This document shows, in pieces, positions 37,013-50,177 of a DNA stretch of 64,000 bases. Positions within the stretch are counted from its first letter, which is position 1; the number at the start of each line of letters is the position of its first letter. The position numbers were made by a program, and so were the translations under genes. The stretch spans positions 8,743,501 through 8,807,500 of the forward strand of contig CM050651.1 of NCBI GenBank assembly GCA_027574665.1, read 5' to 3'. The stretch comes from Rhynochetos jubatus (Eukaryota; Chordata; Aves; Eurypygiformes; Rhynochetidae). The notes under the pieces were generated by a model. The model searched no databases, was not told the DNA's origin, and saw nothing but the letters and a program-made list of their open reading frames with translations.

Positions 37013-38042
37013 CACAGATTCATGGAGTGTTAGGGGTTGGAAGGGACCTCTAGAGATCATCTAGTCCAACCCCCCTGCCAGAGCAGGATCCCCTAGAGCA
37101 GATCACACAGGAACAAGTCCAGGCAGCTTTGGAAAGTCTCCAGGGAAGGAGACTCCTCCACCTCTCTGGGGCAACCTGTCCCAGTGCTCTGTCACCCTCA
37201 CAGGGCAGAAGGGTTTCCTCATGTTTAGGTTGAACCTTCTGTTTTCCAGTTCCTGGCCCTTGCCCCTCGTCCTGTCACTGGACACCACTGAGAAGAGCCT
37301 GGCCCCATCCTCCTGACACCCACCCTTTAGATACTGATCAGCATTGATAAGATCCCCCCTCAGCCTCCTCTTCTCCAAGCTGAACAGCCCCAGCTCTCTC
37401 AGCCTTTCCTCACATGGAAGGTGCTCCAGGCCCTTCATCATCTCAGTGGCCCTGTGCTGGGCCCTCTCCAGCAGCTCCTTGTCCTTCTGGAACTGAGGAG
37501 CCCAAAACTGGACACAGCACTCCAGGGGAGGCCTCAACAGCGCAGAGTTGAGGGGGAGGATAACTTCCCTCGACCTGCTGGCCACGCTCTTCTTAACGCA
37601 CCCCAGGATGCCACTGGCCACCTTGGCCGCAAGGGCACACTGTTAGCTCATGGTCATCCTGCTGTCCACTAGGACTCCAAGGTCCTTCTCCCCAGAGCTG
37701 CCCTCCAACAGAACAGCCCCCAACCCGTACTGATCCATGGGGTTGTTCCTCCCCAGATGCAGCACTTCACACTTGCCCCTACTGAATTTCATTCGATTTC
37801 TGCCCACCCAGCTCTCCAGCCTGTCCAGGTCACGCTGGATGGCAGCACGGCCTTCTGGCATGGCAGCCACTCCTCCCAGTTTGGTATCCTCAGCAAACTT
37901 GCTAAGAGGTCATTCTATCCCTTCATCCAGGTCATTGATGAATATATTGACTAGTGCTGGACCCAGCACTGACCCCTGGGGGACACCACTAGCCACAGGC
38001 CTCCACTTAGACTGCCCCATTGACCACAACTCTCTGAGCTCA
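37013..38042 (-). mobile_element. CR1 LINE, 5'-truncated copy
   Basis: This is a clear avian CR1 non-LTR retrotransposon on the minus strand, about 1 kb from the 3' end. The high-coordinate part encodes the end of the reverse transcriptase: [11 protein letters not shown] (about 37975-38000), then FAEDTKLGG where the catalytic FADD motif should be, so one catalytic Asp is changed. Next come IQRDLDRLESW, CEVLHLGRNNPMDQYG and, after a stop at the codon following MTMS, the C-terminal block [21 protein letters not shown] through NLMRK-like NLNMRK and TEHWDRLP. A second in-frame stop lies before PLSKFAED, and the frame shifts near the end. The low-coordinate end carries the typical CR1 3' UTR (complement of GGGTTGGAAGGGACCTCTAG). 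It is dead, moderately diverged, and truncated like most avian CR1 copies. Confidence 0.96.
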
Positions 38043-41000
38043 CTGTTTTTATCCTCACTGTGCAAATATGACTCGGAGGAAGCAGAGGAGTCTCCCTCCC
38101 CTTTCCTCCAGGTTGTATGCAGCTTGCTTTTTAATGTTAATGTTGCTTTTTAACAGCATTTCAACTTCTAAGAAGTTGCAGACTTCCAGGATACACAATT
38201 TAAGGCCAGAAATTTATAAAATTCACTGAATTTTATGAAATTCATAGTGTTCGGCCATGAAGACCATAGCATTCACCGCAGAGGATGCTATGAGAGCGAG
38301 GTGAGAAAGGTTGACTACAACAGAACGAAGGACTACAGCTAAAAAAACCCTCAAAAGCCACTAAGAAAATTTAGTGCAACCAGCAACAGGACTGGCCTGT
38401 GCGGCTGAAGTATTCCCAAGGTGCCACGTTCGAGGGACAGTTACAAACTGAAGTTACCATAAGGTTTACTGTAAGAGCACGCCTCTTGGCTATGTGGCTC
38501 AGCATAAACTCTATCGGAGCAAAGATTGTTCTCCCCCCCAGTTTCCACTACTAGAGAAAGGAATCGCATCAGCCCTCTCTGTCCATACAGCTACAAAGAG
38601 AAAGGAGAAAAGAAAGATGAGTGGAACAACTATTATGGAGCGTAACCATAAAGACAGACAAGACCCTTGGGCTGGGAGGGCTTCTGGCAGAAGGGAAGAA
38701 GAAGAAAATGAGGATAAAACACAGTACTGTGGGTTGTACAGATCCTAGCCAGCCCTCAAATATATAGCCTGAAGACTTAGAACAAAAAGCAATCTTAGCC
38801 TGTACTGAAAGCCTCTGTGCAAGAAATATGCAAGCCTGGATCTTCAAAACATCTAGCAGTTGTCTTTGGGGGAAGTTGGGTGAATACATACGAAAAGATT
38901 ACCTGCTCCTCTTACCTGCAGTGCCATGGATGCATTCCTCTTGATAGAGCCTGGAGCACACGTATGCCTTCTCATGAATTTCCATAAATATTTTACTACA
39001 CTGAATTGTGCAGCCAAGTTACATAATTACACAATAAAGCACAACTGCTCTCCTTGGTGCAATTCTAGCCTGCCTAGCAGGCTCAGAAATCAGCTTGCAG
39101 TCCACTCTGCATGGCAGAGAGCTGCAGAGGATGCTGCTGAGATGACAGCATCCAACAGCACGTGCCAAGCAGCCCTGAGTTGAAGAGGCAGAAAATAAAG
39201 GACACCTTACTTAGTGGTCGATGCTGACACTGTGTTTAGCTCATGATGCTCTGTCTTCCTAGCACAGATTTCTACAACAGCTAGTGTCCCCAGCCCCTTG
39301 TCAAGAGACGAGTTCGTAAGGTTTGCCCAGGAACTGCCTGTGCGCATGAGAAAACGTGAGATTTCCCCCTTCCAATGTATTTACGCACATTATGATAGAT
39401 GCACAGACACTAGGAATGGGACAGCAAGCCTTTTAGGCCCTCTCCAAACACAGCAGAAGATGATGGAAAGAATGAAGATAGCACATACAGGATGCTACCA
39501 CAGAAGCACTGTTTTCCATACTGAACCAAAAAACAAATGCTATTTTCTCCCCGCTTTGCAATTATTCAGTACTGTAAAGATCAGGAGATGTTCTTAACAC
39601 TTCCTAATTTGTATCAAATTTAATACCTTTGATGGTACCTGGAAGACTTTGTGATATCCGTCATTTGCTTTGTATGGTATGAGCAAGTTCTAAACGCATG
39701 ACATGCCACGGGGGAGCTGGATTTCATTGCTTCCTCTCATGTGTGCGACATCACGCAACTGTTACCTACCTCAGCAGCCTGAGTTTGTGAAGGCGCTTCT
39801 TTCAGCCAAAAGGGCAGGTAGGAAGTGCCTCATGTGCGCGTTCGCGGGCTGCATGGCCAAGTGGAGGTTGCACGGCACAGCTGTAACTCAGAAAGCCTCG
39901 CTCGCGCTGTAATAAGCATCTCCTACTTACCAAGTGGCTTACAAATCACACACCCGAACTCCGAGAGACTTGGTAACGGGCGCAGCGTCACAGCAACGTT
40001 CCGGCACTGAAGCCTCTTTTCCCCCCACATAAAACCACGTCGGGAACAGCAGCCGTAGCACCACAGAGCACTGGAACAACGTGGGGCTCTCACTCTACGT
40101 CACTGAATGCTATTTCGCTAAATTAAAGGCCACAAGTAAGTCATATTTTATCCATAAGCACATGTATGCCACAGGCCTCTCCCTTTCCGTTACTCCCCTC
40201 AGCTGTGGATCATTCAAAATCCCACGGAAGAAATATTTCAACGTTCATACTTTTTTTTTCTGGTAAGAAAAGGACCTTCCACCCCACCGTGGACACAGTA
40301 TTCAAACCACACTGCCAAATATTATATGATGTCCTTTCCAGAGTTAATTTTTAATTTCCTGACTCTGCTGCCTGAGAAATTTTCAAATTGTCTTGGCAGT
40401 CACTTCACGGCATGTGCAGACCTAATTGCAGAAGTGAATGCAGAGTCAGCCCAAATGAAAACCTCCGGACTAACTGAAGAATTTCTGCAGAATTAGTTAG
40501 CTGGTTGAATTAAGTTCCAGAGAGCACTGCAGCCCAAGAAACGATTGCAAAGGGCGCAAACCTTTCTTGCCCCAGCCTGCTGCGCGGTGACGGGGGAAGC
40601 AGGTGTCTTCAACGTGTCACTCAAGAACCCAATGATTTTCCATTTGGATTTTTTATATCCACAATTCCTAAGCCACAGATGTTGTGCACGGCTATAAATC
40701 TTGGCACCCTCTCCATTACACTAGAATTTCCCCTGGTATTCAATTTTCTTTGCTTTACCTTAAGTCACTCTAATCATGCTGACATCTCCTATCGATGATT
40801 ATATTAGCCCTAAAAGATCCTTAAACAAATGAAAAGGACTGACTTCCACTCCTAAAGTTCTGCTTCCAATTTTCTAAAGGAAATTAAATAATGTATAAAT
40901 CAAATGCTGGGCGCAGGCCCAGGCAGCTGAACATCGCTTTGTCCTTTCAAAGTGAAGAGGAAGTGTCTGCTACAGAAGGGACAAGCCAAGAGAAATAAAG

Positions 41001-44000
41001 CTTAACCTCAGCTCCATGTGAAAGTGATTTGGGATAATCGGGGGAATCTGCAGAGAGGTTAAAACAGGGACCACATACTAACAGGAGAACTTTACATGGT
41101 GATCAAAAATATATCAAGAGCCGACCTTCACCTGGGGGAGCTGCACAGCCCAAGCAGCCTGTCGCACTGGAGCAGAGTACGAAGGGCAGGAGAAAGAGGA
41201 GACGAGCAGGAAGTCAAAAATCTATTTATAGCTGGCATTTGTTATGTCATGGTAATCTTATAATTTTTTTTTTTTTTTCCCCAGTTTGCAAGATTTATAA
41301 ATAAGCACTGCCTGACAACCTTAGGGCAAGTCAGCTATGGAGTCAATGTGCATGCTACTTTCCAGTTCTCCTTTAGCTAATACACACTGCTTAGATTATT
41401 AAGTCAGCCACAACTTAATTTATGTGCTATTGATGGAGTGCTGATCCTCCTCTTTAACGCAGTATATATCTAGAAGGGGAAAAAGACAGTAAAAACGTGC
41501 TAGATATATACCTGGTATTATTTTCTAAGAAGCGATTGCTTTAATTGCTACAAGGCATTTCTTAAAACTATTGGGAACAGATGTATTTCGCAATATGATT
41601 TCTCTATTAAAAGAAAATCCTCATCAAGTTTATAAGAGTTTACGCTGACATTTTTACACAGAGAAGAGCGGGCTTGAGATCAACTCTGGACTTCACAATT
41701 AGGGTCAACATAACCCTATTTGCACAACCCAAAGTTTGATGGATAGAACAAGATGTGACATTAAGCTGCTAATGCTACAATTATGTACGCTCTTGGCTAT
41801 TTACAAAATCTTCTCCTCACCTTTAAAAGGTACAGAATATTTTAGATGCAATGCAAATGGCCCCTAAACTGAGACGGCGGAAGGCTCTAGTCTTCACACT
41901 TTCCCAAGAAGCCAGCAAAGCTATTTTCAGCGCTGTCATTTAGCAGTTGTTCCGTCTGTCACAACACTGAGTAGTTGGCAAAGCAGGGATAGCCACATAA
42001 CAGTTACATATACGTGCGAATTCAACAAACATCCTGCCTAGCTGTTGCAAACATGTCAGGAAATGCTTCGCTGTTAATAAAAAAAAAGGTAAATCCTCGA
42101 ACAAAAACACTATGGATTTCTTTCCCCTTTAAGGAAAGTAGGGTCTGTAGATACACTCTTATTTTGTAAAGTTATTTCAGATTTAAAGTAGGTAATGAGT
42201 GCTACTGCCATTTAAAACTCAGGATACAAATTCATCTGAGCACACTTCACTCAGAAGAACCAACAGGTTTACTTGGTTCAGAGCCTTGTAATTTACCATC
42301 AAGTATCTGTACATTTCGTGAGAGCAATCAAAGATTAGAACAGTCTTCAGGAATGCTATTTTAGTATAAAGAGGCAATTCAATCAACTGTTGTGAGCTGG
42401 GAGATTCTCCTCTCCATCTCCCTTCTACCTCCCTCCCTCCCTCCCAACCCCCTGTGAATGAAGCATTAGCCCACGCTAAAGCTGTGTTTAAAAAAGCAAA
42501 CCAAGGAAAGGAACTAGGGGGCTTTAGCGGGACCACAGGGCTTTATACAAACACTACTAGAATAAACTCCTCCCTAAAGCCCTCCAAGTTTCACATCACT
42601 TGGTCTCTGCAGGTTACCAAATATCAGTAACAAGAAGAAAAAAAACCCAAACCCTAAAGAAGGATGGGAAGAAGTAGGAAGTTTTCGCAGAATGTGGTTG
42701 TTTACCATCCTTGAATTTAAACAAAACCAGACACACAGTACGTTACCCACATATGAAAAGAGGAGAGCCAAAAAGGGAAGGAGTTTTCTCTCTCTTTTCC
42801 TCACTCCTTGTTTGAAGAAAGCATCCCTGAAAGCACACCCACATCTGCTTCGGGTCCCCTGACGTCAGTAAACACGACTGAAGTAAAGCACATCCTTAAA
42901 TACGTTCCAAAACCCTTATCTGCTTTTAATAATTGGAAGGTAAATGGAAGCTATAAATCCACAAGCAGAACGCGTTCAATCAACAAACAAGACGTTTTTC
43001 GACTTCAAGGTGATGGTGCTTACTGATTCTGCAAGACTCTGCATTCAGCAATACCCATTACTAGAACTAGAGACAGTTTCTAACGCAGGATCCAATCATT
43101 TATGAATGCTAAAACACGTGCACTGATAACAGCAAGCAGTTGTGATTAACACCAGTGCGTGACGTTTCTTTCGTGCTTTGGATCTTAAACGCAGCATGAA
43201 TATTAAACAGTTAAACTAGTTACAGCTAGGTTATTATGCGCAAAGTACCTATCGGAAGTAGTGGCATCCCGTGCTTCCAAACCCCCACGTGGTATGTGTT
43301 TAACATAAAGATCTTCTACAAACTACCATCCTTCATTTTCGCAACCGCCCGAATCTTCCGTTCCCAGGGTGTAAAGCATCTGCATTTCACATCTAAACTT
43401 GTTAAATACCCAACACAAAAAGCCAGGGCTTCGGCTGAGAGCTGCGGTGAGAGCAGGCATTAAGACAGTCACTAACGATTTCTACCTATTTTTAAATACC
43501 CATGTTTCCAGTTAAAAAACAAAAAAAAAAAGAGGAAAATAGGAGAAACGTGAAGGTCTGGTACAAGGCTACTCATCCCTGCTGGATAATTGTGGTATGG
43601 CTGCTGGGCAGGAAGCTGCGGTCGGCAGCTCAGGCAGCGTGCGCCCAGCGCTCTTGGAGGGGTTGGGAGAGGGGTAAGAAATACGGGCTCTTCCACTGGA
43701 GGTGCGGCACGCATTACACACCAGGGAGCCTGGCAGGGTTAGGCAAAAGTCGCTCCAAACAGGAGTCAGCCATTGGACTATCCCCTTTCTAAGTGACTGA
43801 TGGTTGGATTCTAGGTCTTGGCTCTGCCACAGATGTCATTTATCATGATCTAGCAAGCTCTGCTGACACCTGGGACAGCCTGCCCTCCTGGGATCTATGC
43901 TCATTCATCTCCTAAACCTCATGGACCATTATTAGCTCCCTGGGACAGGCTCCAGTTCGTTAGATCCTGTACAGCAATGTCTGTGCATGTGTGCCATCTT

Positions 44001-44439
44001 TATACAGGTGCTCATTTAAAAATTTGTCATCTCTTCCTGGAAATAACAAGACCTGCAATAACCTACAGTGACTTTAAGGTTGTTACCATCTGCCGCAACC
44101 GTTCATTATTTAAGCACAGGATATTGTCTCTTCTCCTCCTAAGGACGGGCACGATGAAAAGCAAAAGCGGCCTGACTCAAAGCTGAACAAGTGTTAATAC
44201 ATACCTGAAAGAGGCACAAAGGAGTGCGGTTCTCATTAGAAATACAATTTGGTGCGAGTGTGACGGTATTCAGCCTGCCTAGTTATTTACCAGAGGTGTA
44301 GCACAGCCTTGCCACAGCAGCCTTGGTGGGGATGCAGGGCGTCCCAGGGACTGGCACGGCAGGGACTGGTCACAGGGACTAGCATGGAATTTACCGTAGT
44401 GGGATCTAACTCCTCGGTTAACAGGCAGGATGGGTCCTA

Positions 44440-44535
44440 AATTAACTTTCAATAGGTTTACTCATCCTCGGGCCAATTTATCTGCTGGCGTAACTCCCCT
44501 GGGGATTGTGTCAGCAAAGGCTTTGGCCGACTAAT
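44440..44535. repeat. Possible ancient amniote repeat
   Basis: The words TTTACTCATCCTCGGGCCAA and GGCGTAACTCCCCTGGGG resemble an old reptilian repeat built around gTAACTCC-attgaagtcaatgg-type sequence. Only about 90 bp can be traced, and no family name can be given. Confidence 0.3.
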
Positions 44536-47500
44536 TTCAGGTTCATTGCTGTAGCATCATCTCTGTGTGGCTTTGGGAAGACTACTTGTATATCCTGTCA
44601 TGGACCTTGTAGAAACGAACACCAATTCTAAAGGAATGTGTTGGCCACACAACTGCTCTTTAAGATTAAAAGAGTAGCCTAGACCATGGGTCAAAAATAT
44701 CCAGACTGAAATGTTTTAACAAATATGGAAAGTTAATGTTCTCCTGCATATTGCTTTGTGAGTTATTAGCACCTAAATATTCTCCATGGTTGAAAGTGTA
44801 TTAATGAGCTGGAAGACAAAGCGATCTAATCAGAAGAGATCAGTAGTAATTTATCCTGCAGAAGATTCACATGCAGCAGCCATGTGTGTTTGTTTATGAT
44901 CTCTACATCTGGTAATGAGTTTTTGACATGATGGAAAGCTGTGGTAGAATAACGCACTCTGTTCCTCACACTGACTAATTGATGCTCTACTTAATCTGGA
45001 GAAAAGGCACTTTAAAAATAAACACTAATTTTCAGCAGACCGTAAAGAATAGGTAACAACCAAATCACACAGCCTAGGCCTAAAAACTGCTGTGGCAACC
45101 TCACAAGCATTAAAACCTGGTGACTTTTAACTCCCACAGTACCACGAGAAGGGCGCATGCACACATAAGCCTCTGTGGCACTACCAACAGTACATTAACG
45201 CTTCCATTTTTTCCTGGAAGAGCAAGTAGACATTTTCTCCTTGCAGCAGTTTTCCTTTGGCACCAAGAGCAACAAAGGAAAGACAGAGACAATCAAACCC
45301 TAAGTTAAAGTCTGTGGGAATGACAAAAACCAGTAAGACGGCAGGGCTAAAAATATTCCCCATCATTCACTCAGTGGGTGTCAAACTAACATTTGCATTC
45401 ACAAGTTACCTACAGTAACACTGTTGGCCATCACCCTTGACCTCATTCTGACAATGGATAAAATAAGCAGTAAATCACAGTTTCCACAAGTCACGCTGAC
45501 AGGAAAGGCAGCCAGTGCAAAGATGGTCAGACATCGAATCCCCCCTCCCAAAAGTCTGTGGAGATGCGGTGTTCAGCTGGTTCTCTACCCACAGGGCTGG
45601 CTGCTGGGGGGAGCGCAGGGGGCTCAGTGTCCTCGGCTTCTACTGAAGTCATTCCATTGCTTTTAGTCACTTCACCAAGACCTTGTCTCCACAGGATGTT
45701 ATGCTGGAACAGCTACTGCATTTACATTCACACCCTATCTCATTCCAGGATAACTTCCTCACATTGCCGTGCCCTTAGAAGTACAAGAAAGCACATTCGT
45801 CTGTGGCTGCATTTAGCCCGAGGCTGAAGTCTCACGAGGTAACGGAGAACAGAGATTTGGCTTTATCTTATAGACTGTGCTAATATATATCACCACCCTT
45901 TGGACCGAAACCAACTTCTTCTCTCTAATCTCCTAATCATTTCCCACAGAAAGCGCTTACTTTCTTTAGCCCATGGAAGAAGGCAAGGACGTTGGGAAAA
46001 ACAGAGGGATCGCAGGGCACAGAAAACCTGTGCGAGCTGCATCCAACAGGAAACTTTCCAGCCTAAGACACCGGAGCTACGACACGGCCCCTTTCAGTGA
46101 CTGAGAAATTACCGTGGTGGCTACAAGAAAAACTGCTTAGGCTGCAAGTACTGCGGAACACCACTGCGGAGCGTTGGGACTGCTTCCTCAGCTGGAATGA
46201 AAGGTGAGTCAGGTAAAATAGGTAAACACGGGGCAAAGAAATTAGTAGAGATTGAAGCTTTTCATGTATATTGAAGTGACGACATCAAAATTCGGTTTCT
46301 CCTGCCAAGCACAACTCCTACCCTCCCGTTCATACAGCCAGCGTACAGAGTTGGTGACTCACAAGTTCTTGCACACTCTTTAGCTGCAACAGAAAATGTG
46401 TTTTTGCAGCCCTCACAGCTCAGATCCCTAACCCTATCCCACAGAGACCGTCTGCAATATCCCCCGTCGCCCTGGTTCAGGCTTCCCGACCCGAGCAGCG
46501 AGGGCCGCACGTCTGACGGGGATATTCTGGCAGATCCACCCTCTGAGGTACCAGCCGGTAAGGTCAATAACGGCAGGAACTGCCAGTTGTAGAAATGGAA
46601 CCAGCGATTCCCCAAAATCACTCTGGTTTCAGGAAAAAAGAGTGTGCAGGCTGAATTCTGCGTGAGTGAGCAAACGGCATGCCATTTCTGGAGGTGTACC
46701 AGTTTCCTCTGCGCTTCCATCAGTGCATTCCCTGCGAAAGGTTTTAACCGCGTCTTTTGTCGGTGCCTGTACCACACGGGTTCCCGGGTCCGCAGAACGT
46801 CTTTGCTACACTTAGTCTAACTCTTTCTTTTCTTTGCCCCTAAGAGGAAACAAATTACCGATTCAAACCACCCAGGGCTGCAAGTTTAGTGCTGCAGAAT
46901 CCCCACTTACCCACCTCATCTCTTTCCTCAATTCTCCTCTATCTGATTTACTGTTTACTTACAGACCATATGGGAAACATGTCGGGAAAGCACGCATCCG
47001 GGTTCACGTTCAGAATAAATACGTTTTATGACTATTCCCATGACCTGCAGCAATAGACTACATTAGTCACCACAACTATGTATAATCATACCATCATTTT
47101 AATATATTTTCAAAACAGAATACATTTTAAGATACAAATCAACTGAATATTCCTCTATAGGCTTTCAAACACCTATTTCCTACAACTTCACCATTTCCAC
47201 CTGCGACAGAAAGCGTTATCTATCGATTGTGGCATCAATGTAAAAGCATAAACACATGGGTCCACGTGGATGCGCGGCCCGCAGACTATTAGTGCTACCT
47301 GGTCTGCTCAGTTTTCTTAACAAAAGAACAATCAAGTGCAGCAGGAAAAGAGCTGCAAACAGATGCTGAAGTCCAGGTGCCATCATCTATCAACATGTGA
47401 AAAAAAAAAAAAAAAATTATTTTTTTATTCTCTGTCTCTTCCAGAAAAACAAACTCCCTCTGATTTTATGTTCATCCGAAAGCGAAATTGTACAAGCTCT

Positions 47501-50125
47501 CTGCTGAACAAATAGCATATGTCCCAAGCAGAATATACCATTTAATCCAAACCCAAATAAACAAAGGGTCAAATTCAACCTCACCCATTACACTCAGCAA
47601 CAAAATTGAAATGAAATCTTGAAAAAAGTAGTTTTGAATTTAAATACTTATAATCTTTTCAAGCTGAAAGATTCTGAATTCTATTTCTAATTTAAAAAAA
47701 CAAGTAAATGACACAAAACTAAATAAATTATTCAATTTAGTGTTTCTAAACAGTTTTTTTTTTACCAGAAGACAGTCTGAAGGAAAATTTATAAAAGCAG
47801 AATTAATGACTGCATTTTTTCTATGGAAGTAATGAGACAGCTATGTCCTGTACTACTACAGGAGGGTTTTTTTATCATATTCAGGATTTTTTTTTTTTAA
47901 TTTGTCACCAACCCCGGGGTTGAAGAAAAATCTGATGTGCCCCCTTTGCTTTGGGAAACGATTCTGATAAACTTGCAAGCATTGTTGCGCATGCAACTGC
48001 CAGGAATGAAGAATGCTTGCAGCACTCCCCCTGCCTCCCTCCCTACACCGTCCACCCCACAGAAGCCGGGAAGCTTTTCTGCTGCAGGATATGTGCAGAA
48101 CATCTCATCGGCCAACCTGACTGATTGCATCATGTTATGAGACTTAACCAGAACACATGGAAATCTCCCTTTTGTTAAAGTCATACACAAAAGATGAAAA
48201 AATACTGAGACTTCACTCGGTTTTTTATAGCTTTTTTTTTACCGAAACTGAGGTCGGGTGTTATTTCTACAGGCAAATGTTGGAATACTATTGTAACCCT
48301 CTAAAGAGGAAAGGAGTTTTATTTTTCCTCGTTTGAAGAAATGCTTTCCCCACATGTCTCTGGGATGGTGTGCGAAGTACTGTGAAGCCTTTCCATCCCA
48401 CCACAAGGCTGCAGTTCAGCAAAGCACTCCAGTGAACGCGCAGCTGTAAGCACCTGCGTAAGTCTCCTCCTCCTCAGCTTAAAGGATCCTGACTTCCCCA
48501 TGTGCTTTGATTCCAAAACGAGGGCAACAGCTTTCCTGGGCCGAGGCCTTTCAGTACCCTCACTGTCAGGCGCAGGCAAGCCCGTGGTATTGACCACGCT
48601 GCACAGGAACTCGAGCTGTTCCTGGGATAGTCAGGGATCAATCTCCGCCAGCCGGCCGCCTCCTCAGCCAGCTCCATTTGAACTTGGGAAATGTGGTATC
48701 TGGAAAATTATTTAAAAGTGCAAATCTCCTTTCAACAGGTTTTCTTGTTGTTCTGCTTGTTTTGGGGGCAGAAGGCTGGAGCGGGAAGAGTCATTACGCG
48801 GTGAAAAGCAAAAAAATCACATTTTCATGTGTGATTGCTTATATTAATATGTATCATTTTACATACGCAGTATATCTACATATGGAACCTATTATTATTG
48901 AGGAAATGTTTTTTTAATGAGGAAGACTGAACAATACTTAAGAGAGAAAATGTTCAAACCAATGTTAATTTGCAGCAGAAGTAACAAAATATTTTAATAA
49001 AAACCAGTAAAACCACTGGCCTTCATATCCAGGATCAGCCCCGGTCCTATGTTTACACCTTGAGGACAGGATTTGACTTGCATGGCTTTTCCAAGCTTTG
49101 CAAACCTCCTAAGATGAAATTTAAACTCTGGCTCTGTCAAGGAGATTTAAGAGTAAGACCAGCACTTCAGCTCTACAGAGAAACAGGGATAGCTCATTAT
49201 ATTTCTGTTTTCCACATCCATGGAAGCATTGTTACTCCCTCCACTTCTTCTACAGAGCCTGGGCCTGCCCTCCCTTCCCAGCCCCCAAACTCATCCAAAA
49301 ATAAATTTAAAAAAAAGGAGGGGATTTAGGTAATACAATCGCTTCTGTATAAATGTAGCTAATTATATTCTCAGTTGCTGAGCACAGCTTCCTCTCCCTC
49401 TCCCTGCATGCTGGGGTCTATTAAGCTTTCCTTAAATGTTGCATATGAATTAAGAAGAAACAAACAACAAAAAAACCTCTCTATTTTCATATGACAAAAA
49501 TCTGGTGCTGAAAAGTCCTGGCAGGCTAAACATTAGTACAATACAACTGCTGGATTTTAAACGGTAAAAATAAAGTGACTAAAAGCTCTCTGGTTTAAAA
49601 ATGAGAAACTTTCAAGAAAGGCTGTTCGCTCTAGGAAAGAGATACTTTCCTTCAGGAATCATCTCAAAACGAAGGATGAATTATTAGTATCAAATAAAAC
49701 CCTCAAAATAGACTCTCTCTGTTATCATAACACAAATATTAATGCGCATTTGTTATTCCTGCCAAATGTTATCAGTGTTGTTCCGACTCGCAGGGAACAA
49801 CCTGTTCTGTGCGGATCCTGGCTGGGCTAGGACTGGACTAGGTTTATCATTTTAACACCAGTAATGTTGTTTTGTTCACCTTGAGAAACCACAGCATGAG
49901 CAACGATCGCAAGAGGACACTGCACGGGTCTCTGCACTGGCTCTTTAGGAAAAGCCTTAGGAGCCCCAGCGCTGCAAGATGAGTAGAGCAGCCCCTGTGG
50001 TCCAGGGAGCTGTCACTGGCCATGGCTCTCACCACATACGTTAACCTTCCCTCTTTATTTACTCTGGTCAAGCCAGCAGTTTTAAGAACTTTTTTTAATT
50101 GGCTAAACTACTTCTGCTCTACTCA

Positions 50126-50177
50126 TTTTTCCTTTTTTTTTTTTTTTTTATTTTCCCCCCCTTTCTCTCTCTCTTTT
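50126..50177. repeat. 52-nt polypyrimidine tract
   Basis: Apart from a single A at 50150 the plus strand is all T and C for 52 nt, including a T17 run, a C7 run and a CT repeat. Such mirror-like tracts can form triplex DNA. On the plus strand it also resembles a strong splice-acceptor tract ending TTTTTAG, but no plus-strand exon follows. Confidence 0.85.

Noticed and set aside
41262-41286. T-rich tract ending CCCCAG that resembles a strong plus-strand splice acceptor
   Set aside because: The downstream sequence has no open frame of interest and no plus-strand gene is known or suspected here.
43800-43860. Weak resemblance to an ancient SINE tail (CTTGGCTCTGCCACAGA)
   Set aside because: The match is about 20 bp and the continuation diverges; not enough to annotate.
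46262-46777. 171-codon minus-strand frame
   Set aside because: No recognisable motif, no conserved-looking codon pattern and no splice or promoter support.
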